A stretch of 64,000 nucleotides of DNA from NCBI RefSeq assembly GCF_036881715.1, contig NZ_JBAKBF010000012.1:1-64000 (forward strand), written 5' to 3'. The stretch comes from Pannonibacter anstelovis (GTDB taxonomy: Bacteria; Pseudomonadota; Alphaproteobacteria; Rhizobiales; Stappiaceae). The position numbers and the translations under genes were made by a program. Each line of letters starts with the position of its first letter. The first letter of the stretch is position 1. The notes below the pieces were generated by a model, which made no database searches, was not told the origin of the DNA, and saw only the letters and a program-made list of their open reading frames with translations. Below, piece after piece: positions 57,719 to 64,000 of the stretch.

Positions 57719-58633
57719 TCACGCCACCTGACGTGCCGTCTCGCCCTGCCCCAGACCCAGCATGTGGCAGAGAGCGAAGGTCAGTTCGGCGCGGTTCATG
57801 GTGTAGAAGTGGAAGTCGCTGATGCCCCGGTCGACGAGATCCATTACCTGCTCATAGGCAACGGCTGCTCCGACAAGCTTGCGGGTTTCGGCATCATCAT
57901 CAAGGCCTGCAAAGCGGCGGAAAAGCCACTCGGGAATAGTCGTTCCGCAGCTGGTCGAGAACTTCACCACCTGATCGAAGTTGAGGATCGGCAGGATTCC
58001 CGGCACCACCGGAATGGAGAGGCCCGCCTTGGCGATACGCTCCAGATAGGCTTCGAACAGGTTGTTGTCGAAGAAATACTGGGTGATGACGCGGCTCGCG
58101 CCAGCGTCGATCTTGCGCTTCAGATTGTCGATTTCGGCCTGCCAGTCCGTGCTTTCGGGATGGCGCTCCGGATAGCCGGAGACGGATATCTCGAAGTCAC
58201 CGATGGCTTTGATCCCGGCCACCAGATCGCTGGCATAGGCATAGCCGTCCTCACGCGGCGCATAGGCCGTACCGATGCCCTCCTGCGGGTCGCCGCGCAG
58301 GGCAACGATATGGCGCACGCCGAGGTCCCAGTAGTCCTGCACCACCGCGTCCACTTCGGCGCGCGAGGCTCCAACGCAGGTCAGGTGCGCGGCCGGAAGC
58401 ATCGGCGTTTCCTTGAGGATACGCTCGACCGTGCGGTGGGTCCGCTCACGGGTGGAACCACCAGCGCCATAGGTGACCGACACAAAGGACGGCGACAGCG
58501 TCTCAAGGCGCTGGATGGTGGACCACAGGGTCGCTTCCATCTTGTCCGTCTTCGGCGGGAAGAATTCGAAGGACACCTTGACCGGTGCACAATCACTGCC
58601 GCGTGAGCGGCGGGCGTCGGAGGAAGTGGACAT
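57719..58633 (-). CDS. metF: Methylenetetrahydrofolate reductase MetF
   Basis: FAD enzyme that makes 5-methyltetrahydrofolate for MetH. The 304-residue barrel protein has VSFEFFPPKTDKME (catalytic Glu), FVSVTYGAGGSTRERT, AHLTCVGASRAEVD and the C-terminal DFHFYTMNRAELT. ATG at 58633 begins one base after the stop of the regulator gene, so the two are translationally linked. metH starts 133 bases further on. Confidence 0.96.
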   Translation of the reverse strand: MSTSSDARRSRGSDCAPVKVSFEFFPPKTDKMEATLWSTIQRLETLSPSFVSVTYGAGGSTRERTHRTVERILKETPMLPAAHLTCVGASRAEVDAVVQDYWDLGVRHIVALRGDPQEGIGTAYAPREDGYAYASDLVAGIKAIGDFEISVSGYPERHPESTDWQAEIDNLKRKIDAGASRVITQYFFDNNLFEAYLERIAKAGLSIPVVPGILPILNFDQVVKFSTSCGTTIPEWLFRRFAGLDDDAETRKLVGAAVAYEQVMDLVDRGISDFHFYTMNRAELTFALCHMLGLGQGETARQVA

Positions 58634-58634
58634 G

Positions 58635-59648
58635 TTACGCAACCTCGCGGGTTAGATCAGCCAGCGGCAGGTCCGTCACGACCCTCGGGTCGCGCGCCAG
58701 CCACAGGGTGACAGTCAGTGCTGAATGATTTCCTGCAGCGGCAGGCACAAGATCGGTGACGTCTTCCACGTCAAGCCCAAGCCCCTGCAGCCAGCGGCCC
58801 ATCTGCTCGCGGGAGAATCCGAGACGGCGGTGGGCATGCTCTTCGCGCAGGAACTCAAGCTCATGCGGGGCAAAATCGACAATCATGAGCCGCCCGCCGG
58901 GCCGCAGCGCACGGGCCGCTTCGGCAAGGGCGCGGGCCGGATCATCAAGGAAATGCAGTACCTGATGCACCGCCACGACATCAAAGGAAGCGGGTGGAAC
59001 ATTGAGCGCATAGATGTCGCCATGGCGCACCTGCGCCTGTGTCAGCCCCTGCCCCGCCAGATTGGCGCGGGCGACAGCCAGCATATCATGCGATGCATCA
59101 ACACCAAGGGCATTGGTGTAAAGCGGGGAGAACAGCTCCAGCAAGCGCCCGGTACCGGTACCAAGGTCGAGGAACGACTGGAAAGGCTTGCTGCCAAGCG
59201 CCCGGAGCATGGCCGCTTCCACATCGCGCTCGGCCACATGCAGCGAGCGCTCCTGATCCCAAACCTGCGCCTTGGCGGCGAAATAGGCCGCCGCTTCTTC
59301 TGCCTTGGCCTTGCGAAGTGCGTCAAATCGGGCCGCATCGGCCTCGAGGACATCATCGGAGGGTGTGAGCCGGGCAACCAGATCACGGGCGAGATCACCC
59401 GCAGCATCTTCCGCCAGCCGGTAGAACACCCACGAGCCTTCCGGATAGCGGCGCACAAGGCCGGCTTCCGCCAGCAGCTTCAGATGCCGGGAGATACGCG
59501 GCTGACTCTGGCCGAGAATTGCCGTTGCATCCTTCACCGTCAGCTCGCTGCGGGCAAGCAGCGCCAGCAGCCGCAGACGGCTCGGCTCACCGGCTGCCCG
59601 CAGGCCCGACAACAGGTCTTCGATGGAGAGATGCTGATCGCCGCTCAT
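58635..59648 (-). CDS. ArsR-type regulator fused to a SAM methyltransferase
   Basis: 337 residues. The N-terminal winged helix (about 5-95) has LRAAGEPSRLRLLALLARSELTVKDATAILGQSQPRISRHLKLL; the C-terminal half is a class I methyltransferase with FLDLGTGTGRLLELFSPLYTNALGVD (SAM site), VAVHQVLHFLDDPARALAEA and RLMIVDFAPHE. Such fusions next to metF/metH are thought to sense SAM or S-adenosylhomocysteine and control the methyl cycle. It heads the metF-metH unit and has a perfect palindrome just upstream. ATG at 59648 is preferred over 59672. Confidence 0.9.
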   Translation of the reverse strand: MSGDQHLSIEDLLSGLRAAGEPSRLRLLALLARSELTVKDATAILGQSQPRISRHLKLLAEAGLVRRYPEGSWVFYRLAEDAAGDLARDLVARLTPSDDVLEADAARFDALRKAKAEEAAAYFAAKAQVWDQERSLHVAERDVEAAMLRALGSKPFQSFLDLGTGTGRLLELFSPLYTNALGVDASHDMLAVARANLAGQGLTQAQVRHGDIYALNVPPASFDVVAVHQVLHFLDDPARALAEAARALRPGGRLMIVDFAPHELEFLREEHAHRRLGFSREQMGRWLQGLGLDVEDVTDLVPAAAGNHSALTVTLWLARDPRVVTDLPLADLTREVA

Positions 59649-59686
59649 GCCGTCCACACCATACCGCCGCAACCGGCGCTTCTTGA

Positions 59687-59704
59687 TATAAAGATATCTT
59701 TATA
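59687..59704. promoter_or_regulatory. Perfect 18-base palindrome, operator of the methionine unit
   Basis: TATAAAGATATCTTTATA lies 39 bases upstream of the ArsR-methyltransferase start, in a locally A/T-rich spot that probably holds the promoter. ArsR proteins bind palindromes of this length, so autoregulation of the regulator-metF-metH unit is likely. Confidence 0.8.
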
Positions 59705-59922
59705 CCACGCTCGACGTACGTGCAAGCCCTGAGGTGCCTCATGTTCCGGCACAAGGTGAAGAAAGGCTTCATGTGAGTGGTGAGGCGAAGCACAGGACTC
59801 AGAGCATCAGCCACTCCGGCCAAGTGACTCTGGCGGCTCGCAATTCCGCGCCAGTTCAGACGGTTTGATACAGCCCTAGCGCACGCACATGTACGGACTT
59901 CAGCTCTCGCGCCAAGTCCTTG

Positions 59923-59954
59923 AAAAAAGGCCCGGATCTCTTTCGAGCCGGGCC
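59923..59954 (-). terminator. Terminator of DUF2336 copy B
   Basis: GGCCCGG and CCGGGCC form a 7-base stem with a 12-base loop; on the minus strand TTTTTT follows (59928-59923). It lies 27 bases after the stop. The rest of the 332-base gap to the ArsR gene (59705-59922) shows no gene. Confidence 0.85.
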
Positions 59955-59980
59955 AGATCAGTTTGAGGCGCAGTAGAAAC

Positions 59981-61066
59981 TCAGTCAGCAGGAAGCTCTG
60001 AACGCTGGGCGAAACGCTGCCGCGCGTCGTCAACCCGCATGGCATCGAAACGCGCCAGCGCCTGTGCCCTGGCCTGAACAGTCAGGCGGTGGCGCCACGG
60101 GCCGACCTTCAGCAAAGTCGCCACCGTCAAGGATGACAGATTGTTGGCCTTGGCAACGACGAGGAACGGCTCCACATCGAGACGGACCATCCAGTTGCTG
60201 GCCTCGGTCAGGCTGACCTTCGTCAGCGAGGCAAAAGCCACCACTGCTTCGGCAAACCGGTCGTCTGCCGCCAGCCAGCGCAGGCTGCTCTCATTGAGGC
60301 GCCCATCCCGCATCAGGGTAAGTACACGGGTGCGCGCCGCCTCGAAGTCGTAGCGGCTCAGCCAGTAGTCATTGGACATGCGCTGTTCGGCTATCCGGGC
60401 GGCCTGCGGCAGCTGCTCCGCATCGGCCAGCGCACCGGCAATCACCAGCTTCTGACGGACGGATTCGGTTGCCACTTCCACAAGCCGGGCAATATGCGCG
60501 TCGGCAAGATCGCGGCGCTCACTGAGAGCAAGCTGCAAGGCATGATCCTCAGCCGCAGCATCCAGCAGGCCTTCGAACCCTTCAAGCGAGAACGCTGCAC
60601 CTGGGTTGGAAGCAACGCGGCGCTTGACGCGGATGTCGCCGCGGCGGACCAGAACGTCTGTGACTTCCTCGGACAGAACCTCACGCTGGGCGATGGCAAG
60701 GCGGTGGGCATTGCTGTTGACATCGGCAATCCCGGCAAGTTCGGGATCCTTGAGTACACTGGAACGGCGCAGAAGAGCTTCGGCGACTTCGATCTCGTCG
60801 CCCGCCAGCTGGCGGATGGTGCGCTCGGGTCCACGGCGGAGCTCGGCCAGGCGCTCGGAAACGAAACGCCGGACTTCCACTTCCACCATGTTTACAAGCC
60901 GCAGCAGAACCGCATCGTATATATCGATCTGTTCGTCAGAGCATTTGTCTGAGGTCAGAGAGAAGAGGACGGCAACATGGCGGGCAAGTTCCGCCTTCCG
61001 GTCTGCGCTGGCTTCGGACGATAGTCCGCCGAAATTCACAAGCTCCGTCTGCAACGCTTCTGTCAT
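59981..61066 (-). CDS. DUF2336 domain protein, copy B
   Basis: 361 residues, helical, soluble, with no signal peptide. Shares with the gene at 50760 the order of helices and the segment LSEEVTDVLVRRGDIRVKRRVASNPGAAFSLEGFEGLLDAAAEDH, corresponding to LNEAVTSVIVNRGNTEVLATVASNEQARF in copy A. The N-terminus MTEALQTELVNFGGLSSEASADRKAELARHVAVLF is typical of DUF2336 proteins. Function unknown. A strong terminator follows. Confidence 0.82.
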   Translation of the reverse strand: MTEALQTELVNFGGLSSEASADRKAELARHVAVLFSLTSDKCSDEQIDIYDAVLLRLVNMVEVEVRRFVSERLAELRRGPERTIRQLAGDEIEVAEALLRRSSVLKDPELAGIADVNSNAHRLAIAQREVLSEEVTDVLVRRGDIRVKRRVASNPGAAFSLEGFEGLLDAAAEDHALQLALSERRDLADAHIARLVEVATESVRQKLVIAGALADAEQLPQAARIAEQRMSNDYWLSRYDFEAARTRVLTLMRDGRLNESSLRWLAADDRFAEAVVAFASLTKVSLTEASNWMVRLDVEPFLVVAKANNLSSLTVATLLKVGPWRHRLTVQARAQALARFDAMRVDDARQRFAQRSELPAD

Positions 61067-61462
61067 CTCTCAACCCACATTCGAGGACACGCCAGCACCG
61101 TAATAGCGATTCTTGAAGATAAGAGTAACGGCAAAACGTATTCTCTAAGTTTGTTTTACCAACTATCGCGTAAAATTTTAATCAACTCGAATTTGATTGT
61201 CAGTTCAAGAGTTTGCATTAGACAGAATCCCGCAGATGGGGGAAATGCCTCCCTCCGAAGCTTGCGCGAAGCTTGCCGGAACGCGTTTCAAAGGAATTTT
61301 ACGTAGCGTAATTTATTGAGCAAATATAAAAAAAAGGGCGGCCCTCAGGACCGCCCAGTCTGGCACCAGTAGCTGGAAACTACTCACCGGCCCACGATGC
61401 CGAACCAGCGCAATAAGATCCAATAGGATTGCCTTGGCCACCGAATAAGATAAACTGATCAC
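61067..61462. other. 396-base region between DUF2336 copy B and oxyR
   Basis: The left part (61067-61327) is A/T-rich and includes the DUF2336 promoter, a repeated AAGCTTGCGCGAAGCTT, and TTACG-TAG-CGTAA near 61300. The right part holds the RNA candidate described separately and the oxyR promoter. Confidence 0.5.
61328..61439 (-). ncRNA. Candidate small RNA divergent from oxyR
   Basis: A minus-strand terminator lies here with nothing coded between it and oxyR: GGGCGG(a)CC - loop - GG(c)CCGCCC at 61356-61336, followed by eight T (61335-61328). A -10-like TATCTT (61452-61447) would start transcription near 61439, giving about 112 nt, close to E. coli OxyS (109 nt), which is also divergent from oxyR. 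Two further stems can form upstream: ATCC/GGAT, and AGTAG/CTACT with outer GGC/GCC. The -35 position is poor, as expected for an activated promoter. Expression is inferred, not shown. Confidence 0.5.
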
Positions 61463-62386
61463 ATGATCTCACTCCGCCAGCTTCGCTATCTCGACGCTCT
61501 TGCCACCCACCTGCATTTCCGCAAGGCAGCAGAGGCTGTTGCCGTGACGCAGCCCGCGCTGTCCATGCAGATCAAGGAGCTTGAGGAAAGCCTGGGCGTC
61601 ATGCTTGTCGAGCGGCGCTCCGGCCTTGCACGGCTGACCCCGGAGGGCGAGGAAGTGGTCAGGCGCGGGCGGCGTATCCTCGCCGATGTGCGTGATCTGA
61701 TGGATTACGCCCGCCACAGGGGCCAGCCGCTCACAGGACCGCTGCGTCTTGGCATCATTCCCTCGATTGCGCCTTATCTTCTGCCACGGGTCCTGCCCAA
61801 ACTGCAGAGCGGCCATCCGGATCTGCGTCTGACCCTGCGCGAAACCCTGACGGACGTGCTGGTCCAGGAACTGATGGCCGGAGAACTGGACGCCATCATC
61901 GCCGCCCTGCCCCTGGCTCAGCCGGAGCTGACCACCCTGCCCCTCTTCGAGGACCGCTTCCTTCTGGCAGTCCACAATACACCCGATCTCGACGAGCGGC
62001 GGCGGATTGGCATCGACGAGATACGGCAGGAAGAACTGCTGCTGCTGGAGGAAGGTCACTGCCTGCGCGATCAGGCACTCAATTATTGCCAGATCGTCAC
62101 CTCGGGCCGCCGCTCCTCCCTGGGCGCGACCAGCCTTGCCACCGTCATGCAGATGGTGGCCGCCGGTTATGGTGTCACCCTCCTGCCGGAAATCTGCGCC
62201 GATGTGGAGGTGCGCGACGACCGCGTTGCCCTGCTCCGCTTTCAGGATCCACAGCCAGCCCGCATGGTAGGCCTTGCCTGGCGGCGGACGTCCCCGCGGC
62301 GGAAGGATTTCGAGATCCTCCGTGACACTCTGGCAGTCACACTCAGCGGGCTTGGCGTGGCCGCAACAGCCCTGCAGGACAGCTAA
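61463..62386 (+). CDS. oxyR: Peroxide-sensing LysR-type regulator OxyR
   Basis: Redox-sensitive activator of peroxide defence genes. The 307-residue product has the LysR helix-turn-helix (HFRKAAEAVAVTQPALSMQIKELEESLGV, residues about 18-46) and a substrate domain in which both redox cysteines are kept at the exact E. coli spacing: Cys200 in EEGHCLRDQAL and Cys209 in NYCQ (eight residues between), followed by ATSLATVMQMVAAGYGVTLLP. The start codon lies in GATCA-CA-TGATC (61457-61468), a possible autoregulatory site. No catalase or peroxidase gene lies next to it in this window. Confidence 0.92.
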   Translation: MISLRQLRYLDALATHLHFRKAAEAVAVTQPALSMQIKELEESLGVMLVERRSGLARLTPEGEEVVRRGRRILADVRDLMDYARHRGQPLTGPLRLGIIPSIAPYLLPRVLPKLQSGHPDLRLTLRETLTDVLVQELMAGELDAIIAALPLAQPELTTLPLFEDRFLLAVHNTPDLDERRRIGIDEIRQEELLLLEEGHCLRDQALNYCQIVTSGRRSSLGATSLATVMQMVAAGYGVTLLPEICADVEVRDDRVALLRFQDPQPARMVGLAWRRTSPRRKDFEILRDTLAVTLSGLGVAATALQDS

Positions 62387-62407
62387 AGAGAAAAACGCTC
62401 AGCTGCA

Positions 62408-63043
62408 TCAGCTGCTGGCCCGCTCGCGGATACGGTAGACACAGCGCCGTCCGCCCGACAGCAGATGCTCGCAGCGCTCAATTTCAGCCTGCGGCCCGAG
62501 GACACTTGCAAAGAGCGACAGTTCCGAGCGGCAAAGCCCCTGGCAGACGGAAGCCGCAGCGCAAATGGAGCAGTGGTTCTCGATAAAGAGCCAGCTGCCG
62601 TCCAAGTCGCGCTCCACTTCGGCCATGTAGCCTTCACGGTTGCGCAGATCCGCAAGGCAGGAAAGCCGGTCCGGCAGCGCTGAGGCGCCAGCCAGTTCCT
62701 TTTCGTAACTCGCCTGCATTTCCTTCTCACGGAAGGCGATCAGGTCCTCCACGCCTTGCTCCCCGTGAAGTTCCCGCAATCCGGACAGCAGCGACAGGAT
62801 CAGGGCAGAATGATTGTCCGGGAAACGGGCATGACCTGCAGCGCTCAGCGCCCAGACGCGGCGCGGACGGCCCACGGCCCCCTTCATGTCCTCGAAGGCG
62901 ACCAGTTCCTCCTGCAGCAGACCGTCCAGATGCTGGCGCACGGCAACAGGCGTGACGGAGAGCGACGCGGCGAGCTCGGCCGCAGTCTGCGGGCCACCGG
63001 CCTTCAGGGCATTGAGAATACGGGTACGGGTTCTGTCTGACAT
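62408..63043 (-). CDS. Cysteine-rich winged-helix regulator (COG2345/SufR-like)
   Basis: 211 residues. An N-terminal winged helix (RTRILNALKAGGPQTAAELAASLSVTPVAVRQHLDGLLQEELV) with the wing GAVGRPRRVWALSAAGH is followed by a middle helical part and a C-terminal cysteine cluster: HCSICAAASVCQGLCRSEL and later ERC and RRCVYRI. In SufR-type proteins similar cysteines bind an iron-sulfur cluster, so this is probably a redox or iron-sulfur sensor. Divergent from the small gene at 63144, with paired palindromes between. ATG at 63043. Confidence 0.85.
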   Translation of the reverse strand: MSDRTRTRILNALKAGGPQTAAELAASLSVTPVAVRQHLDGLLQEELVAFEDMKGAVGRPRRVWALSAAGHARFPDNHSALILSLLSGLRELHGEQGVEDLIAFREKEMQASYEKELAGASALPDRLSCLADLRNREGYMAEVERDLDGSWLFIENHCSICAAASVCQGLCRSELSLFASVLGPQAEIERCEHLLSGGRRCVYRIRERASS

Positions 63044-63078
63044 GCGCCGAACATAGCACGGCACCGGACATATAAAAA

Positions 63079-63128
63079 GATTTCACTTTCCATATTCTGA
63101 AATCAAATTTAGAAAGGAAAAACTTTCT
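63079..63128. promoter_or_regulatory. Paired palindromes between divergent genes
   Basis: GATTTCA (63079-63085) and TGAAATC (63098-63104) are perfect 7-base arms 12 bases apart. AGAAAG (63111-63116) and CTTTCT (63123-63128) are perfect 6-base arms 6 bases apart. Both lie in an A/T-rich 100-base gap between the cysteine-rich regulator and the 72-residue gene, as expected of operators for the regulator. Confidence 0.6.
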
Positions 63129-63143
63129 TTATAGGAGACTGTC

Positions 63144-63362
63144 ATGGTTTTCAGCAGAGCTCATCAATATGCCGCCGCACTCGCCATTCTCATTGCAGCA
63201 CGCCTCAGGCGGGCAGCCAGCAGGCGCGACTGCACGGTCCGGCTGCTTGATTTGCCGCCGGAGCTCCTTGAGGACATTCAACTGCCGCAGAATGTCCAAG
63301 AACGGCTGCAGCAAGAAAGAGAAATACAGAAGAGAAGCCTGCATATCTTTCTGCAGCGATGA
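63144..63362 (+). CDS. Small basic DUF1127-like protein
   Basis: 72 residues. ATG at 63144 follows TAGGAG. A hydrophobic/basic N-terminal helix (AAALAILIAARLRRAASRR) is followed by RLLDLPPELLEDIQL, which resembles the DUF1127 pattern (L..LPD..L.DIGL), and a charged helical tail (NVQERLQQEREIQKRSLHIF). DUF1127 proteins are short, often RNA-linked proteins of alphaproteobacteria, but the match is only partial. Divergent from the cysteine-rich regulator, which probably controls it. Confidence 0.65.
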   Translation: MVFSRAHQYAAALAILIAARLRRAASRRDCTVRLLDLPPELLEDIQLPQNVQERLQQEREIQKRSLHIFLQR

Positions 63363-63509
63363 GAATATCCCAAGCCCCCCAAAACCTGAGGTAATAAAGG
63401 CATTAAATATGAACATGCCTTTGCGGCAGAGTTTCAAAAAACGCTAGTTCGCATTAAATGCAAGTTATCATTTTGGCATCATACTCTCTGGAAAAGGAGA
63501 GTGCCCAGA

Positions 63510-64000
63510 GTGAACGCGATGCGCCGCTTTTTGAACTGGATGACTTTGTCCGGGCAGCAGCCGGAAATCCTGCAGGCTCAGTTCAGAGAGCTGCGCCGGC
63601 AAGTTCCGCTGCTCTATGCCTTGTTGGTGGTAAACGCAGGTGCCGTATCTTTTACTCACTACGGCTTGGCACCGGATTACCTGACAATCTGGCTGTTGTT
63701 GCCTCTTTTCCTCATTTGCACAGTCAGGGCCATCGTCTGGCTGCGCCGTCCAGGAGACGCGGTCACTCCGGAAGAAGCACTTTATCAGCTGCGCAAGACG
63801 CTATTCCTGAGCGGTGTCCTGGCGCTTGCCTATGTCGCCTGGTCGCTGGCCCTTGACAGTTATGGCGGACCGCTGGAGCGGGGGCATGTCGCGCTTTTCA
63901 TCGCGATCACCGTCGTCGGCTGCATCTTCTGCCTGATCAACCTGCCTCAGGCTGCCCTGCTGGTCATGGCGTTGGTCACAGGGCCCTATATTGCCTATTA
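63510..64000 (+). CDS. Membrane sensor protein, truncated by the window end
   Basis: The frame runs off the right edge after 163 codons. GTG at 63510 is favoured, with AAGGAG 10 bases upstream; ATG at 63519 is an alternative. It reads MTLSGQQPEILQAQFRELRRQVPLLYALLVVNAG and then four or more membrane helices (for example YLTIWLLLPLFLICTVRAIVW and HVALFIAITVVGCIFCLINLP). This N-terminal arrangement is found ahead of GGDEF-EAL domains in alphaproteobacteria, so a c-di-GMP enzyme probably follows outside the window. Confidence 0.7.
   Translation, partial: MNAMRRFLNWMTLSGQQPEILQAQFRELRRQVPLLYALLVVNAGAVSFTHYGLAPDYLTIWLLLPLFLICTVRAIVWLRRPGDAVTPEEALYQLRKTLFLSGVLALAYVAWSLALDSYGGPLERGHVALFIAITVVGCIFCLINLPQAALLVMALVTGPYIAY

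Noticed and set aside
61380..61472. 30-codon minus-strand gene overlapping the oxyR start
   Set aside because: No ribosome site, GTG start inside oxyR, and codon use unlike neighbouring genes; an RNA explains the terminator better, though a small protein is not excluded.
63129..63437. 102-codon minus-strand frame
   Set aside because: Antisense of the 72-residue gene, which has a strong ribosome site and a plausible promoter; this frame has neither.

Overview
The window is high-GC chromosomal DNA from an alphaproteobacterium, most likely of the order Hyphomicrobiales (Rhizobiales) and close to the Stappiaceae (Pannonibacter/Labrenzia-like). The clues are the gene order of the division/cell-wall cluster, a BA14K-family protein, a DUF2336 pair, TRAP transport genes, an ArsR-methyltransferase fusion next to metF-metH, and the type of rnpB. 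The family-level placement is inference from protein character, not a database match. No tRNA or rRNA gene, insertion sequence, prophage or CRISPR array was seen.

Positions 111-26137 (minus strand) hold an almost unbroken division and cell-wall (dcw) block. Read in transcription order from the right it is mraZ, rsmH, ftsL, ftsI, murE, murF, mraY, murD, ftsW, murG, murC, murB, then a 524-base gap with REP-like palindromes, then ddl, ftsQ, ftsA, ftsZ, lpxC, bamD, recN, ligA. Many junctions overlap by 1-4 bases, which suggests translational coupling. The block is headed by a putative MraZ operator of four TGGG repeats with a 10-base period. Immediately upstream lies rnpB, also on the minus strand.

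Positions 26919-34785 hold a large DUF2339 membrane protein, a membrane GGDEF-EAL protein, and a right-facing pair (TerB-DnaJ co-chaperone and AmpD-like amidase) followed by a lytic transglycosylase, so the murein theme continues. Positions 34854-43835 look like a catabolic island: a MarR-type regulator, an FAD oxidoreductase, a three-part TRAP transporter and a fused 5-oxoprolinase/hydantoinase. Uptake and opening of pyroglutamate or a related cyclic amide is the likeliest role.

Positions 43996-53800 are mixed: a Tim44-like protein, a chemoreceptor, an exonuclease/endonuclease/phosphatase-fold protein, a HugZ-like protein, BA14K, a LysE exporter, a DUF2336 protein, a 27-residue membrane microprotein, azoR and a small unknown protein. 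Positions 53857-59648 (minus) are the methionine unit ArsR-methyltransferase / metF / metH, headed by a perfect 18-base palindrome. Then come a second DUF2336 gene, oxyR with a divergent terminator-ended transcript of about 110 nt (an OxyS-like candidate), a cysteine-rich winged-helix regulator divergent from a small DUF1127-like gene with two palindromes between them, and the start of a membrane signalling protein cut by the window end.

The most interesting undescribed candidates are the short RNA divergent from oxyR, the 72-residue gene with paired palindromes beside its cysteine-rich regulator, the 27-residue microprotein with a structured 3' region, and the regulation of the oxoprolinase cluster.
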